Below are positions 33,857-42,608 of a stretch of DNA of 64,000 nucleotides, piece after piece. The notes beneath the pieces are model-generated. The model was given only the letters and a program-made list of their open reading frames with translations, had not been told where the DNA came from and did not search any database. Within the stretch, counting starts at the first letter, position 1; every line of letters starts with the position of its first letter. The DNA comes from Aphanothece sacrum FPU1 (GTDB taxonomy: Bacteria > Cyanobacteriota > Cyanobacteriia > Cyanobacteriales > Microcystaceae), in contig NZ_BDQK01000017.1 of assembly GCF_003864295.1 (NCBI RefSeq), forward strand, positions 310,001 through 374,000. The letters are read 5' to 3'. The position numbers were made by a program, and so were the translations under genes.

Positions 33857-36285
33857 TACGAAGAAGGAACCCTATACATTCTTTCTTCTATGGCTTTCCA
33901 TGTTTCATCTGTTACTAATATAGCCCCATCTTTACACTGTAATATGAGGTGATAAATATAAAAATATTGTTGGTCAAGTTCTTTTACTTCTTTCAAGGAT
34001 AAACTAATCATATCTAAAGTGAGATCAAAAGCATTTAACCAAGTTTCTAGAAGTTTCTTTGCAAATGTTCTATGAACCTCTCTTGCTTCTTTTTCGTTTG
34101 GTATTAATGTATTTAATAGTTGTAATTGATCCCTCAATTTTTGTAAATTTACCCCAGAAAAAAGAGGGGGGGCCGCTTCTATTTTATCAATAAATTGGAT
34201 AAAGACTTTTAGGGCGTAGGCGTAGGCGTAGGCGTTAGCGTTGGCATTGGCGTAGGTGTAGACGTAGGTGTTGGCGTAGGCGTAGGCGTAGGCGTTAGCG
34301 TTGGTGTTGGCGTAGGTGTTGGCGTTGGCGTTAGCGTAGGTGTTGGCGTTGGCGTTAGCAACTACTCGTTTAGCCACAGGAGTTAAGTCAGCAGGGGAAT
34401 TTTTAGTTTTAGTTTCTGCCCATTCTAATAACTTAATAAAACGATGATTATCAGAGAGAGATTTAATATAAGATAAAGCTTTATTTTCCATATATAAAAG
34501 TAATTGATCAGCCCCTGTACTTCCTTCCATTAACCCGGCAATTAAAATAAAGACTTCTTTCCATCTGGTTTCTGTGACATATTTATTAACCGTTTGTTCA
34601 ATTAAGTGATTATCGACAATATATTTAGCAGTTAAATATTCTTGTAAAGTTAAATGAGAAAAAGAATAAATATTATCTAATCTTTCCACTAAAATTCCCT
34701 GTTGAATAGCAATAGCATTTAATACCGCTTCTCCATCTAAGTCTTGGGGGGCGTTCAAATTTCTAGCTAAAAAAGTTTTGATTTGATCAACTAATTCTTG
34801 TGTCTTAAAAAATAGTTTATCAACAATAAAACCCTCATAAGCAATTTCTGAGAGTAACATTATTTCTAATTTAGTATTGAAATCTTTATAAATAGCATCC
34901 CGTTCTAATCTTTTTTCTGCTGCCCATTTTTCTAGGAGAATTTTTAACGCTTCATTATATAACTCACTACGGTTTTTCGGTAAAGTTTGAGATTGATCAT
35001 AAACTAAACAAATAAACGTTAATAATAAGGGAGTTTTCGCTAAATCTTTGGCCCCTGATTTTTTTTCTAATGCTGCTAAACATTTTTTAGCAGTTTCTGC
35101 CCTTTTATCCACATCAGAACAAAACCAATTATTAATAAACTGTTTAATTTGCGTGTCATCAAAATCAGCAATAATGACATCATTAAAATTATTGAATTGT
35201 TGGTTATAAGCAGCAGTACGACAAGAAATAATAAAACGATTATTTTTATAATCCTTGATAAACTCTCTAACTTGGGTTACAACTTTTTTGACAGTATTGT
35301 TGGGAACCTCATCTAAACCGTCCAATAAGATGATAAATTTTCCTGCTTGCAAACCTATTTTAATAAAATTGTCTACATTAGGAAAATCACAATCTTTGAA
35401 AGGTTGACTAATAATTTTAAGTAAATCAATGTCTTGAGTATTAGTAAACTGTTTAAGTTCTATAAAAACAGGAATACAGTTATAACTTAATGTACCTTTA
35501 ATTGCTTCTAGTCCAACTTTTCGTAATAGAGTTGATTTTCCTGATCCTGGTGCGCCTAAAACTGTTAAATATTTATAAGTATTAGCGATTATAATTCCGC
35601 TTTGTTTATTATTTTCTGCCTCATCTAAATTATACTGTTGTCTAGTTCTAAAAGATTCTTGTATTCCTTCTAAATCAGTAAATTGCTGAATCAATTTTTT
35701 AGGTAATACTTTAACAGTTGTATAAATTTCCTCTAACTTTATGGGTTTACGCATTCCCAAAACTTGAAGACGACCATAATTTTTATAGTAGTTACTGATA
35801 TATTGTTTAGCAGCTTGTGAAACTTTATCTTTATTTATTGGAAAAATATCTAAAATTAAATTAGTCAGATATTCAACTTTTGGGGGATCAATAGGTATGG
35901 GTTCAATTCTAATAATTTGGTCTAATGTAGCTGATTTTACTCCTGGTAATGACAAGGATTTGATAATTTCTTTTGCCGTACCTTCTACCACTAAAAAACG
36001 ACTCGTTTTTCCCCCATTAATGGTTAAAGATAAATTGTTTAATGCTTCAACTGTTTGACCTACTGTTCCCGTTTCTAGTTGCTGTTTTCGTTGTTCAATT
36101 AATGCCTGACGGTATTCTATCCGAGACGAAAACTGAGACGGTTGTAACGTTTTAGTAGTTGATGTATTTGCTTCATCTTCTCCTAAAACCATCACCACTT
36201 GTAATATTTCATCCCCTTCAGCATCAGGTAATATTGTTAGTAAAAGAGGATCAATTTTTGCTTCTTGTTCAGGTGTAAGGTGCAT
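33856..36285 (-). CDS. NACHT-domain STAND NTPase with Ala-Asn/Tyr low-complexity repeat
   Basis: The 809-residue protein has an N-terminal region without a domain I know (1-235). A NACHT NTPase follows, with Walker [16 protein letters not shown] near 243-257 and Walker [15 protein letters not shown] near 317-330. The sensor-like stretch [11 protein letters not shown] and the winged-helix region ([29 protein letters not shown]) complete it. At about 641-694 a low-complexity block alternates Ala with Asn, Tyr or Thr and is encoded by hexanucleotide repeats. A helical C-terminal part ends the protein. NACHT proteins in bacteria are often antiphage sensors whose variable C-terminal region recognises a trigger. 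No effector nuclease domain is visible. Neighbours are toxin-antitoxin and xisHI genes. Confidence 0.88.
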   Translation of the reverse strand: MHLTPEQEAKIDPLLLTILPDAEGDEILQVVMVLGEDEANTSTTKTLQPSQFSSRIEYRQALIEQRKQQLETGTVGQTVEALNNLSLTINGGKTSRFLVVEGTAKEIIKSLSLPGVKSATLDQIIRIEPIPIDPPKVEYLTNLILDIFPINKDKVSQAAKQYISNYYKNYGRLQVLGMRKPIKLEEIYTTVKVLPKKLIQQFTDLEGIQESFRTRQQYNLDEAENNKQSGIIIANTYKYLTVLGAPGSGKSTLLRKVGLEAIKGTLSYNCIPVFIELKQFTNTQDIDLLKIISQPFKDCDFPNVDNFIKIGLQAGKFIILLDGLDEVPNNTVKKVVTQVREFIKDYKNNRFIISCRTAAYNQQFNNFNDVIIADFDDTQIKQFINNWFCSDVDKRAETAKKCLAALEKKSGAKDLAKTPLLLTFICLVYDQSQTLPKNRSELYNEALKILLEKWAAEKRLERDAIYKDFNTKLEIMLLSEIAYEGFIVDKLFFKTQELVDQIKTFLARNLNAPQDLDGEAVLNAIAIQQGILVERLDNIYSFSHLTLQEYLTAKYIVDNHLIEQTVNKYVTETRWKEVFILIAGLMEGSTGADQLLLYMENKALSYIKSLSDNHRFIKLLEWAETKTKNSPADLTPVAKRVVANANANTYANANANTYANTNANAYAYAYANTYVYTYANANANAYAYAYALKVFIQFIDKIEAAPPLFSGVNLQKLRDQLQLLNTLIPNEKEAREVHRTFAKKLLETWLNAFDLTLDMISLSLKEVKELDQQYFYIYHLILQCKDGAILVTDETWKAIEERMYRVPSS
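34203..34364 (-). repeat. Coding hexanucleotide repeat (GGCGTA/GGCGTT) in the NACHT gene
   Basis: About 27 consecutive 6-bp units with the plus-strand consensus GGCGT(A/T), including variants such as GACGTA, GGTGTT and TGCATT-like changes, encode alternating Ala and Tyr/Asn/Thr on the minus strand. Higher-order 24-bp blocks recur. Because the unit is six bases, gain or loss of copies keeps the frame and only changes protein length. Confidence 0.9.
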
Positions 36286-36308
36286 AATATAAATATCCTA
36301 AATGGTAG

Positions 36309-36325
36309 GGTGGGCATTGCCCACC
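36309..36325. repeat. Hairpin GGTGGGCATTGCCCACC upstream of NACHT gene
   Basis: A perfect 8-bp-arm palindrome lies in the leader side of the NACHT gene. It is the same family as the terminator after the Cup gene (16885). A GTGGGTTACGACGG / CTAACCCACC pair at about 36352-36415 follows, a copy of the GGTGGGTTACG repeat family. Confidence 0.6.
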
Positions 36326-36429
36326 TTAAATTAGATAATAAAACTAATTAATTGTGGGTTACGACGGATAATAAAGTGTAGTAAAATGCCTAATTTTTTT
36401 GCCATCTAACCCACCATACAAGATCAAAT

Positions 36430-36624
36430 TTAAGACAAATTTCCTATTTGAATTAATCCTAACCCTTGACGTTCTTTTGGTTGACCTAAATCTTGACATC
36501 GAGTGAACAATTCCTCCCGAAGATCGCTTATAGTAATATCAGGATACCTCTCTAATAATAAAGCAGCCACTCCAGACACGATTGGAGTCGCCATAGAAGT
36601 GCCATTCCAAGCTTCATAACCTCC
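36430..36624 (-). pseudogene. Subtilisin-like (S8) protease, C-terminal remnant
   Basis: A 64-codon open stretch ends at a TAA (36430-36432) and encodes YEAWNGTSMATPIVSGVAAL. This contains the catalytic-serine block GTSMATP of S8 peptidases, followed by LLERYPDITISDLREEL. A stop codon directly precedes it and there is no start, catalytic Asp or His region. It is therefore a relic of a protease gene whose front is gone. It starts 8 bp from the end of xisI, so the xisHI insertion or a deletion may have removed the rest. Confidence 0.75.
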
Positions 36625-36631
36625 TTAAATA

Positions 36632-36967
36632 TTAACTAATAGCAAACTCGGTAAATTTGCGAATATCTGGAGTATGAAAGGCTAAAACAATATCACTTTT
36701 AGGGATACCTGCCGCTACTAATTCATTAGCAATTCCATCTTCAGTATTATCACATTGAATCCAAATTTTATTGTTAATAATTTCCAAATGAATTAAACAA
36801 CTATGAAGATGTTCTTGATTATTCCATCCTTCAGAAATAATTAAATATTGGTCTGTTTCTTGGTCAAAAGCTGCCCGGTTACGAACTTTAACATTAGCGT
36901 AATAAATATTAAGATAAGGGGTTAGAACTTGACGAATAATTTTCCGATATTTTTCTAGTTTATCCAT
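36632..36967 (-). CDS. xisI: XisI-family protein
   Basis: The 111-residue protein has the XisI pattern: MDKLEKYRKIIRQVLTPY at the start, then TDQYLIISEGWN, and HTPDIRKFTEFAIS at the end. XisI and XisH were named as factors needed with a recombinase for excision of the fdxN element in heterocystous cyanobacteria. They are scattered through many cyanobacterial genomes without that element. The start overlaps the end of xisH by 13 bp, so the pair is translationally coupled. No xisF-like recombinase is in the window, so the function here is open. A toxin-antitoxin or defence role is speculation. Confidence 0.9.
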   Translation of the reverse strand: MDKLEKYRKIIRQVLTPYLNIYYANVKVRNRAAFDQETDQYLIISEGWNNQEHLHSCLIHLEIINNKIWIQCDNTEDGIANELVAAGIPKSDIVLAFHTPDIRKFTEFAIS

Positions 36968-37371
36968 TGGGTAATTATCTCCTGTTCAGGCTCAAAAATA
37001 ATTAGTTTTAGAGTGTTATCCTCTAATAATATTTGTCCTATCTCTTGACTAAATAAGCTGCTAAATATTATTGATCTAATTGCTAAATAAAGAATACGTT
37101 CTGAAAATTGACGTTGAAGAATTTTCTCATAAAGAACATATTGTCCTAATGCGTTTTTTAGATCTTCTACTTCTGATGTACCAATAAAACTTTTAACTTC
37201 TACAGCAATTTTTTGTCCTTTTTTGTCAGCGACTAATAGTTTTTCGGCTGCTATGTCAATAAAGATGTCTTTGTTTCCTATTTTAAGGCTTAATGGGTCA
37301 TTGGTAATTGTCCATCCATCCTTAATTAGTGCATTTTTTACTGTATCATGATAAATATCTTTGGCGGGCAT
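36955..37371 (-). CDS. xisH: XisH-family protein (PD-(D/E)XK-fold)
   Basis: The 138-residue protein starts with PAKDIYHDTVKNALIKDGW and has FIDIAAEKLLVADKKGQK followed by IAVEVKSF. This gives the acidic plus E-x-K signature of the PD-(D/E)XK nuclease fold that XisH proteins share. Downstream are SEVEDLKNALGQYVLYEKIL and LIIFEPE, also typical. It is the first gene of the coupled xisH-xisI unit. Whether it cuts DNA is unknown. Confidence 0.9.
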   Translation of the reverse strand: MPAKDIYHDTVKNALIKDGWTITNDPLSLKIGNKDIFIDIAAEKLLVADKKGQKIAVEVKSFIGTSEVEDLKNALGQYVLYEKILQRQFSERILYLAIRSIIFSSLFSQEIGQILLEDNTLKLIIFEPEQEIITQWIN

Positions 37372-37522
37372 AAGTAAAAATAATTAGGGATTAATTATTA
37401 AATCTAGTGAGGAAAGGACAATCCCTAGGTTAATTATAGCTTATTATCAGATATATTAAAAGTAGAGAGTGCATCGACCTACAGATTTTATACTCAAGCT
37501 AGTTAATTAAGTGTAATAATTT

Positions 37523-38512
37523 ATGACCATCAAAGCATTTGTGACGGGAGGAACCGGATTTATTGGCGCAAACTTAGTTAGATTTTTATTAGAAGAAGGC
37601 TATCAAGTATGTGCCTTAGTTCGTCCCCAAAGTTGTCTAGATAATCTAAAAAATCTGGATATGGAAATCGTTAAAAGTGATCTTAATGATCCCAATTTAT
37701 CGAACAAAATGAAAGGCTGTCAAGTATTATTTCATGTAGCGGCTCATTATTCCCTATATCAATCAGATAAAGACCAACTTTATCAAAGTAATGTCTTAGG
37801 AACTCGTTCTATTTTAACCGCAGCTAAACAAGCAGGAATTGAACGAATAGTATACACCAGTTCAGTTGCTGCTATTGGGGTCGGAAACCCTGGTGAAATT
37901 GTTAACGAAACCCATCAAAGTCCTGTAGAAAAATTAGTTGGACATTACAAAAAATCTAAATATTGGGCCGAACAAGAAGCTTACAAAGCTGTTAAAAAAG
38001 GTCAAGATATTGTTATTGTTAATCCTAGCACTCCCGTTGGCCCTTGGGATATTAAACCAACCCCTACAGGAGAGATTATTTTACGATTTTTACGTCGTCA
38101 AATGCCCGCTTATGTCAATACTGGTTTAAATTTAATTGATGTACGAGACGTAGCGCGGGGTCATCTGTTAGCATTAGAAAAAGGGAAGACTGGAGAACGT
38201 TATATTTTAGGTAATCACAACCTAACATTTAAAGCCCTATTAGATGAATTATCTAACTTAACAGGGCTTAACTCTCCCCAACAAACTCTCCCCTTATGGC
38301 TTCCTTTAAGTATCGCTTGGATGGAAGAATATTTATTAGCCCCTTTAGGGAAAAAACCCTTAATTCCTATTGATGGAGTGCGAATGTCTAAACAACCAAT
38401 GTATTACGATGCTTCCAAAGCAATTAATGAATTAGGTTTGTCACCTTCTCCCATTAAAAAAGCTTTACAAGATGCTATTAATTGGTTTATTGATTATGGG
38501 TATATTAAATAA
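37523..38512 (+). CDS. hpnA: Hopanoid-associated sugar epimerase (SDR family)
   Basis: This extended short-chain dehydrogenase of 329 residues has the NAD(P)-binding loop VTGGTGFIGANLVRFLL (about residues 7-23). It also has DLNDP, FHVAAHYSLYQ, YTSSVAAIG, and the YxxxK-type catalytic pair in HYKKSKYWAEQEAY. The VNPSTPVGPWDIKPTPTG block is typical of HpnA, which modifies sugars of the hopanoid side chain. Together with shc at 9133 it supports extended hopanoid synthesis. It stands alone here, with a hairpin 35 bp downstream. Confidence 0.9.
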   Translation: MTIKAFVTGGTGFIGANLVRFLLEEGYQVCALVRPQSCLDNLKNLDMEIVKSDLNDPNLSNKMKGCQVLFHVAAHYSLYQSDKDQLYQSNVLGTRSILTAAKQAGIERIVYTSSVAAIGVGNPGEIVNETHQSPVEKLVGHYKKSKYWAEQEAYKAVKKGQDIVIVNPSTPVGPWDIKPTPTGEIILRFLRRQMPAYVNTGLNLIDVRDVARGHLLALEKGKTGERYILGNHNLTFKALLDELSNLTGLNSPQQTLPLWLPLSIAWMEEYLLAPLGKKPLIPIDGVRMSKQPMYYDASKAINELGLSPSPIKKALQDAINWFIDYGYIK

Positions 38513-38546
38513 GCCCTAACCCTAAAGTGTTGGGCTATAGGAACAA

Positions 38547-38564
38547 AGCCCGCCTGCGCGGGCT
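38547..38564. repeat. Hairpin AGCCCGC-CTGC-GCGGGCT
   Basis: A 7-bp stem follows hpnA by 35 bp and is preceded by CTATAGGAACAA. It is another member of the dispersed ACGAAG-hairpin family. It may act as the hpnA transcript end; no T-run follows. Confidence 0.5.
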
Positions 38565-38625
38565 ATCCGACGAATTATTAATATTTGAGCCTCTGAGCAT
38601 TTCTACTAATTCCTAACTATATTAT

Positions 38626-39375
38626 ATGAACGTTTCAATTGACCATTGTTGGAATAAAATAGGGGTTGGAGGGGATAGTTCTTGTCCCCAATTAAAAACT
38701 GTTATACACTGTCGTAATTGTTCCGTTTATGGGGCAGCCGGACGAACTTTATTACAACGAGAAGCCCCTGATGGTTATTTAGAAGAATGGACAGAATTAC
38801 TAACTCAAGAATTGCAACAACAGGGTACTTCTTCTACCCTAAAAAAAAGAGTATCTTTAGCCAGTGAATCAATGGCTTTGAGTGTTTTTCGAGTTGCCCA
38901 AGAATGGGTAGCCTTACCTGTTTCTGTCATCAAAGAAATTACTTATACTTGTCCTATTCATACTTTACCTCATCGCAGTAATCACGTTTTTTTGGGAATT
39001 GTTAATATTAGAGGTGAAATTCTAATGTGTATCTCTTTAAGAGATCTTTTAGGCTTACCTTTAGGTGATTTTAATAGTCATAATCAACGATCAAATGAGT
39101 TAAATATTAAAAATAAAAATAATATTAGTCCTGTTACTTATAAAAGAATGATAGTGTTAGAAATTCAAGCTAATCGTTGGGTTTTTCCTGTAGATGAAGT
39201 CTTAGGAGTGTATCGTTTTTCTCCTGATCAATTAAGAGATACTCCTGTGGTGATTTCTAAAACTCCTGATACCTACACTAAAAAAATTATAGCTTGGCAA
39301 GGCAAATATATTAATTATTTAGATCATGAATTAGTGTTTTATGAATTATTGTTTTATACTTTAAATCGGGCTTAG
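38626..39375 (+). CDS. CheW-like chemotaxis coupling protein
   Basis: The 249-residue protein starts with a cysteine-bearing segment (CPQLKTVIHCRNCSVYGAAG) typical of cyanobacterial CheW-like proteins near pil/chemotaxis systems. The CheW SH3-like domains follow: ESMALSVFRVAQEWVALPV, LPHRSNHVFLGIVNIRGEIL with LCISLRDLLGL-like MCISLRDLLGL, and VFPVDEVLGVYRF. CheW couples receptors to the CheA kinase in motility or phototaxis. No receptor or CheA gene is adjacent, so the partner is encoded elsewhere. Confidence 0.88.
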   Translation: MNVSIDHCWNKIGVGGDSSCPQLKTVIHCRNCSVYGAAGRTLLQREAPDGYLEEWTELLTQELQQQGTSSTLKKRVSLASESMALSVFRVAQEWVALPVSVIKEITYTCPIHTLPHRSNHVFLGIVNIRGEILMCISLRDLLGLPLGDFNSHNQRSNELNIKNKNNISPVTYKRMIVLEIQANRWVFPVDEVLGVYRFSPDQLRDTPVVISKTPDTYTKKIIAWQGKYINYLDHELVFYELLFYTLNRA

Positions 39376-39418
39376 TTTATGTAAAAATTATAATTGCCAT
39401 AAATTTTTATGATATGTA

Positions 39419-39856
39419 TTATCTTAAAAATTTCTCTAATTCATCTAAAAGTGCTTGCTCATTTTTCCACATTTCGATTCCTTTATCTCTATATATTTTG
39501 GCAATGAAAGGAGCATTATTTTTACGGACAAATTCTTGCATTTTCACAATTTCCTTAAGAAAAATATTTGCCATATCTTGTCCTGACAATTGTTGAGAAG
39601 CTAAGACAAACATTTTAATCTTAGCTTGAGCAACGGCTATTCTTTCTACTTGATTTTTACTAATATTGGCATCTTTTGTTAATAGCACCCATCCTCTTTG
39701 ACCTACTTCTGGCAACCAATCGACATCTTGGGCATTTGGGGCAAAATGTTCATCATGGATAGCAACCGTAATTCCGGCATTTCGTAGAGTTTCAACAATG
39801 CATTTCTTGCCAAGACAGCGATCAATAAAAAAAGTTATAGATTGCCCCTGACTCAT
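39419..39856 (-). CDS. PIN-like (DUF5615/PIN_10-type) toxin candidate
   Basis: I start it at the ATG at 39854-39856, which overlaps the TGA of the preceding gene (ATGA). The ORF from 39877 would run further into that gene. The product of about 145 residues has FFIDRCLGKKCIVETLRNAG at the start, HDEHF, DWLPEVGQRGWVLLTKD (a PIN-type T-x-D block) and helical sequence to the end. PIN-like proteins of this kind are RNase-like toxins next to DUF433 antitoxins, as here. Activity is inferred only. Confidence 0.7.
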   Translation of the reverse strand: MSQGQSITFFIDRCLGKKCIVETLRNAGITVAIHDEHFAPNAQDVDWLPEVGQRGWVLLTKDANISKNQVERIAVAQAKIKMFVLASQQLSGQDMANIFLKEIVKMQEFVRKNNAPFIAKIYRDKGIEMWKNEQALLDELEKFLR

Positions 39857-40578
39857 GCAGCATTTCCTAATTCGCAACGGATAGCTTCTTCAATATCTTT
39901 ATGATCGCAATCATAATCATAAGCCAGTTCTTCCATAGAATCTCCCGCCCAATACCGTTCTTTTAAGATACTAGTAGCCACCCCAGTATTAGCAATGACT
40001 AACCGACCAAAAGCGATACGAGGATCAATGACAACAATGCGGGGATTATTTTCTTCGTGAGAGCGAGTAAAAGGATAGAGTTTGATGGCTAATCCACTAT
40101 CATCAGGTTCAATCCGTTCTAGATGAGTATTAAAGGCATTTTTTAATTCTCGTTGTCCCTTTTGAGAAGCATTAATTAAAGCCCCATATTTTTCAATAAA
40201 CAGATCAACCCCATCCGTCCGAAACTGTTCCCGTGCTAGAGGATAAGGAATTTTAAACTCTTCATTAATATAATCTAGGGCTTCTCGGACTTTGTTGAGT
40301 TGAATTTGATGATCTTTACGAATTGCACGTAAAATATGAACTTCAATCAGATTAATAAAAGAGAGAAGATATGGTTTTTGTTGAGGGATATCAATGAGGG
40401 GATGAAAGAAGTTTAAACCATTGCTTATTGGGTACTTTCTTCCAATTGTCCATGAGCGAATCGTACTGCTCGAAATCCTCAGATAACGGGCAGCATCCCT
40501 AATAGAATAACTGGGAATCTCTCTAGGGTCTTTTCCTCCGTACAGGTTATTCATGGTCTGTTCACTATTACTTAACAT
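39853..40578 (-). CDS. DUF433-type antitoxin with MerR-like HTH N-terminus
   Basis: The 241-residue protein has a helix-turn-helix near the N-terminus, YSIRDAARYLRISSSTIRSW (about 24-43), of MerR-like type. A middle helical region follows, and the end is DUF433-like: VVIDPRIAFGRLVIANTGVA, TSILKERYWAGDSMEELAYD. It overlaps the downstream PIN-like gene by ATGA, so the two are coupled. It is longer than the 84-residue DUF433 at 7812, and the HTH suggests DNA binding and autoregulation. Alternative start: Met8 (40557). Confidence 0.72.
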   Translation of the reverse strand: MLSNSEQTMNNLYGGKDPREIPSYSIRDAARYLRISSSTIRSWTIGRKYPISNGLNFFHPLIDIPQQKPYLLSFINLIEVHILRAIRKDHQIQLNKVREALDYINEEFKIPYPLAREQFRTDGVDLFIEKYGALINASQKGQRELKNAFNTHLERIEPDDSGLAIKLYPFTRSHEENNPRIVVIDPRIAFGRLVIANTGVATSILKERYWAGDSMEELAYDYDCDHKDIEEAIRCELGNAA

Positions 40579-40602
40579 CTTAATTATAAGAGGATTTTTA
40601 TC

Positions 40603-41643
40603 TTAATTATTCAAAAGAAAATCTAATAACTTATCTGCCCCAAATCTAACCACATCAGTACAAGGTAGTCCGGTCGTTTCTTGGACGGTTTCTATCGCTT
40701 TTTTTGCATCTAATTCGTCTAAATGAAAAGTATTAAGGGCGATCGCTTTGACTTTTATCTCATCAGTCGTCCCCGCTACACTAGCAACACTTTCATACAA
40801 TTCTATCACTTGTTTTAAGGGGGGAATAGCCACATCAGGAAGACGATTAATATGAGTTTGTCCGGCCCGATGAACTAAAATTAAATCTGTAGGTTGACTG
40901 CCTCGAATTAAGGGTAAAGTCGCAGTTGACCCTGGATGGCATAAAGAACCCTGTCCTTCTATCCATAAGACATCATAGTCATTTCCTGCCTCTAACACCA
41001 TCTTTTCTACGGCCCCGGCCGCAAAATCTACCCGTATCGCATCTAAAGCAATACCTCCCCCAGAGATCATAATTCCCCCTTGTCCAGTTCCCAGGAATTT
41101 AGACTTAATTCCTCGTTTTTGGGCTGCATTATGACACTCTAAGCTAGTAGACATCTTACCGACAGACATATCGGTTCCTACGGTTAAAATACGCTGACAA
41201 ACGAGCGATCTCGCTTTAGCTTTGCCGATACTTAACCCTGAAGGTTCTTGACGAATATCCCAAATCCATTGTTGGGGGTTTAAATTGGGGAAATTAGGGG
41301 CTAAAGGGGTATGTAAGCCATTAACAACCGATAATCCAGCAATAATTCCCTGTTTTATTTCTTCTTTCCACGCATCGGGTAAAATGCCCCCAGAAGGAGC
41401 AATACCTATTAATAATACATCAGGATCGCAAGTTAAAGCAGCTTGAACGCTCGATACAATGGGAATATGTTTAGGGATACCTGTTAGCTGTTTTAACGAC
41501 TCTCCAGCGCATTCAGCATCAATCACCGCCACAATAGAAGCTTGTCCGTAACGTAAATAAGCTAATCCTGTTTTACCATGAGTTCCTTTTATTCCTTCAT
41601 GAAGTAAGATCGCTACACGATGATTTGCTGTTAGATAGTTCAT
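40603..41643 (-). CDS. DUF1611 family P-loop protein
   Basis: I start at the ATG at 41641-41643 (MNYLTANHRVAILLHEG), because the longer frame from 41754 runs into the dpsA gene. The resulting 346-residue protein has an N-terminal Rossmann-like domain (VIDAECAGESLKQLTG; VLLIGIAPSGG). A C-terminal P-loop-type domain follows, with VGTDMSVGKMSTSLE, FLGTGQGGIMISGGG and LWIEGQGSLCHPGS. DUF1611 proteins resemble DgcN-type dipeptide/N-acyl-amino-acid related enzymes; the reaction here is not known. It lies 86 bp after dpsA on the same strand. Confidence 0.8.
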   Translation of the reverse strand: MNYLTANHRVAILLHEGIKGTHGKTGLAYLRYGQASIVAVIDAECAGESLKQLTGIPKHIPIVSSVQAALTCDPDVLLIGIAPSGGILPDAWKEEIKQGIIAGLSVVNGLHTPLAPNFPNLNPQQWIWDIRQEPSGLSIGKAKARSLVCQRILTVGTDMSVGKMSTSLECHNAAQKRGIKSKFLGTGQGGIMISGGGIALDAIRVDFAAGAVEKMVLEAGNDYDVLWIEGQGSLCHPGSTATLPLIRGSQPTDLILVHRAGQTHINRLPDVAIPPLKQVIELYESVASVAGTTDEIKVKAIALNTFHLDELDAKKAIETVQETTGLPCTDVVRFGADKLLDFLLNN

Positions 41644-41728
41644 ATTGTGTAAAATTAATATTATGCCCAAAAAAAAGAGCCAGTGACATTTTAATTCACT
41701 AGCTAAATTTAACGAGATTTCAAAAAAA

Positions 41729-42280
41729 TTAGTGACCGTTACCGACAAACGCAACGGTTAAGCTATCATGAGTCAAGAAATGATCTAAATGATAAGCCCG
41801 TTCTTCAGTTTTGAGAAGAATTTGCTCATACATATAACGAGTCGCTCTATCGCCTAAACTTTCAGCTTGGGCTGCTTGACGGCGTAATACTTGAATCATC
41901 GCTTGTTCAGCTACTAAGTCATGCTCAACCATTTTACGACAGTCATACATCCCGTCGGGTTCTGATTCAAAACAGCATAACTCAGCTAATTTAGCAAAAC
42001 TAGCAACTGGAATACCGCCTAACCCATTTAAGCGTTCTGCCAAGTCATGAACGTGGCCACGAACTGCGCCATAGCTTTCGCTAAAGAATTCGTGTAAAGA
42101 ATAGAATTCTGAACCTTCTACGACAAAATGGTGTTTTTCGTATTGCAAAAACAATCCCTGAAAACTTGCGATCAGTACATTTAAACCTTCGCAAACGGGG
42201 ACTGTCACACTTTTGTCTAGCAAGATGGGATTTTCTCCCACTTCACCAAAAGTACGGAGTAAGCCTTGAGCGGTTGCCAT
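41729..42280 (-). CDS. dpsA: DpsA, nutrient-stress DNA-binding ferritin-like protein
   Basis: This 183-residue Dps-family mini-ferritin oxidises and stores iron with hydrogen peroxide and protects DNA. The Dps block [29 protein letters not shown] is recognisable (first part [20 protein letters not shown]), as is [20 protein letters not shown]. The cyanobacterial DpsA features [13 protein letters not shown] and [16 protein letters not shown] are present. It may form one transcript with the DUF1611 gene downstream. A perfect inverted repeat lies about 170 bp upstream in the divergent gap (see 42448). Confidence 0.95.
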   Translation of the reverse strand: MATAQGLLRTFGEVGENPILLDKSVTVPVCEGLNVLIASFQGLFLQYEKHHFVVEGSEFYSLHEFFSESYGAVRGHVHDLAERLNGLGGIPVASFAKLAELCCFESEPDGMYDCRKMVEHDLVAEQAMIQVLRRQAAQAESLGDRATRYMYEQILLKTEERAYHLDHFLTHDSLTVAFVGNGH

Positions 42281-42447
42281 TTGTGTGTTCCCTTCTTAAC
42301 TACACATCATATTAACAAAATACCGTATTTTAGCAACAGTTTATCGCCACTCACTAAAATCCTCCACAAAAATTTATTTTTGTTTTATTCACCTTGGAAA
42401 AGTCTCAACAGGGTTTTTTCCTCATGTGGAGCGGATCAGTATTTAAA

Positions 42448-42464
42448 AATAATTGAGAATTATT
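42448..42464. promoter_or_regulatory. Inverted repeat AATAATT-GAG-AATTATT (Fur-box-like?)
   Basis: A perfect 7-bp inverted repeat with a 3-base centre lies in the 328-bp gap between divergent dpsA and the 42609 gene. Cyanobacterial Fur sites are AT-rich dyads of this size, and dpsA-type genes are commonly iron-regulated, so this is a reasonable candidate. No gene was found in 42281-42608; the region just before 42609 has a CTCCTTT / GGAAAGAGG stretch. Confidence 0.35.
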
Positions 42465-42608
42465 AGCGTTTGTCTGGTATGATAAATACGGAAACAATGA
42501 CAATCTCATTGTAGTTATTGACAGCCTCCTTTAAAAATCCTCTGAAAGCCCAATATCTCAGGAAAGAGGGGGGGTGAACGGTTACATCTTATTTATCTGT
42601 CAGGGTCA

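Noticed and set aside
41644-41754. Longer start for the DUF1611 protein
   Set aside because: It would overlap the dpsA 3' end by 26 bp and adds residues unlike the family; the ATG at 41643 matches the family start.
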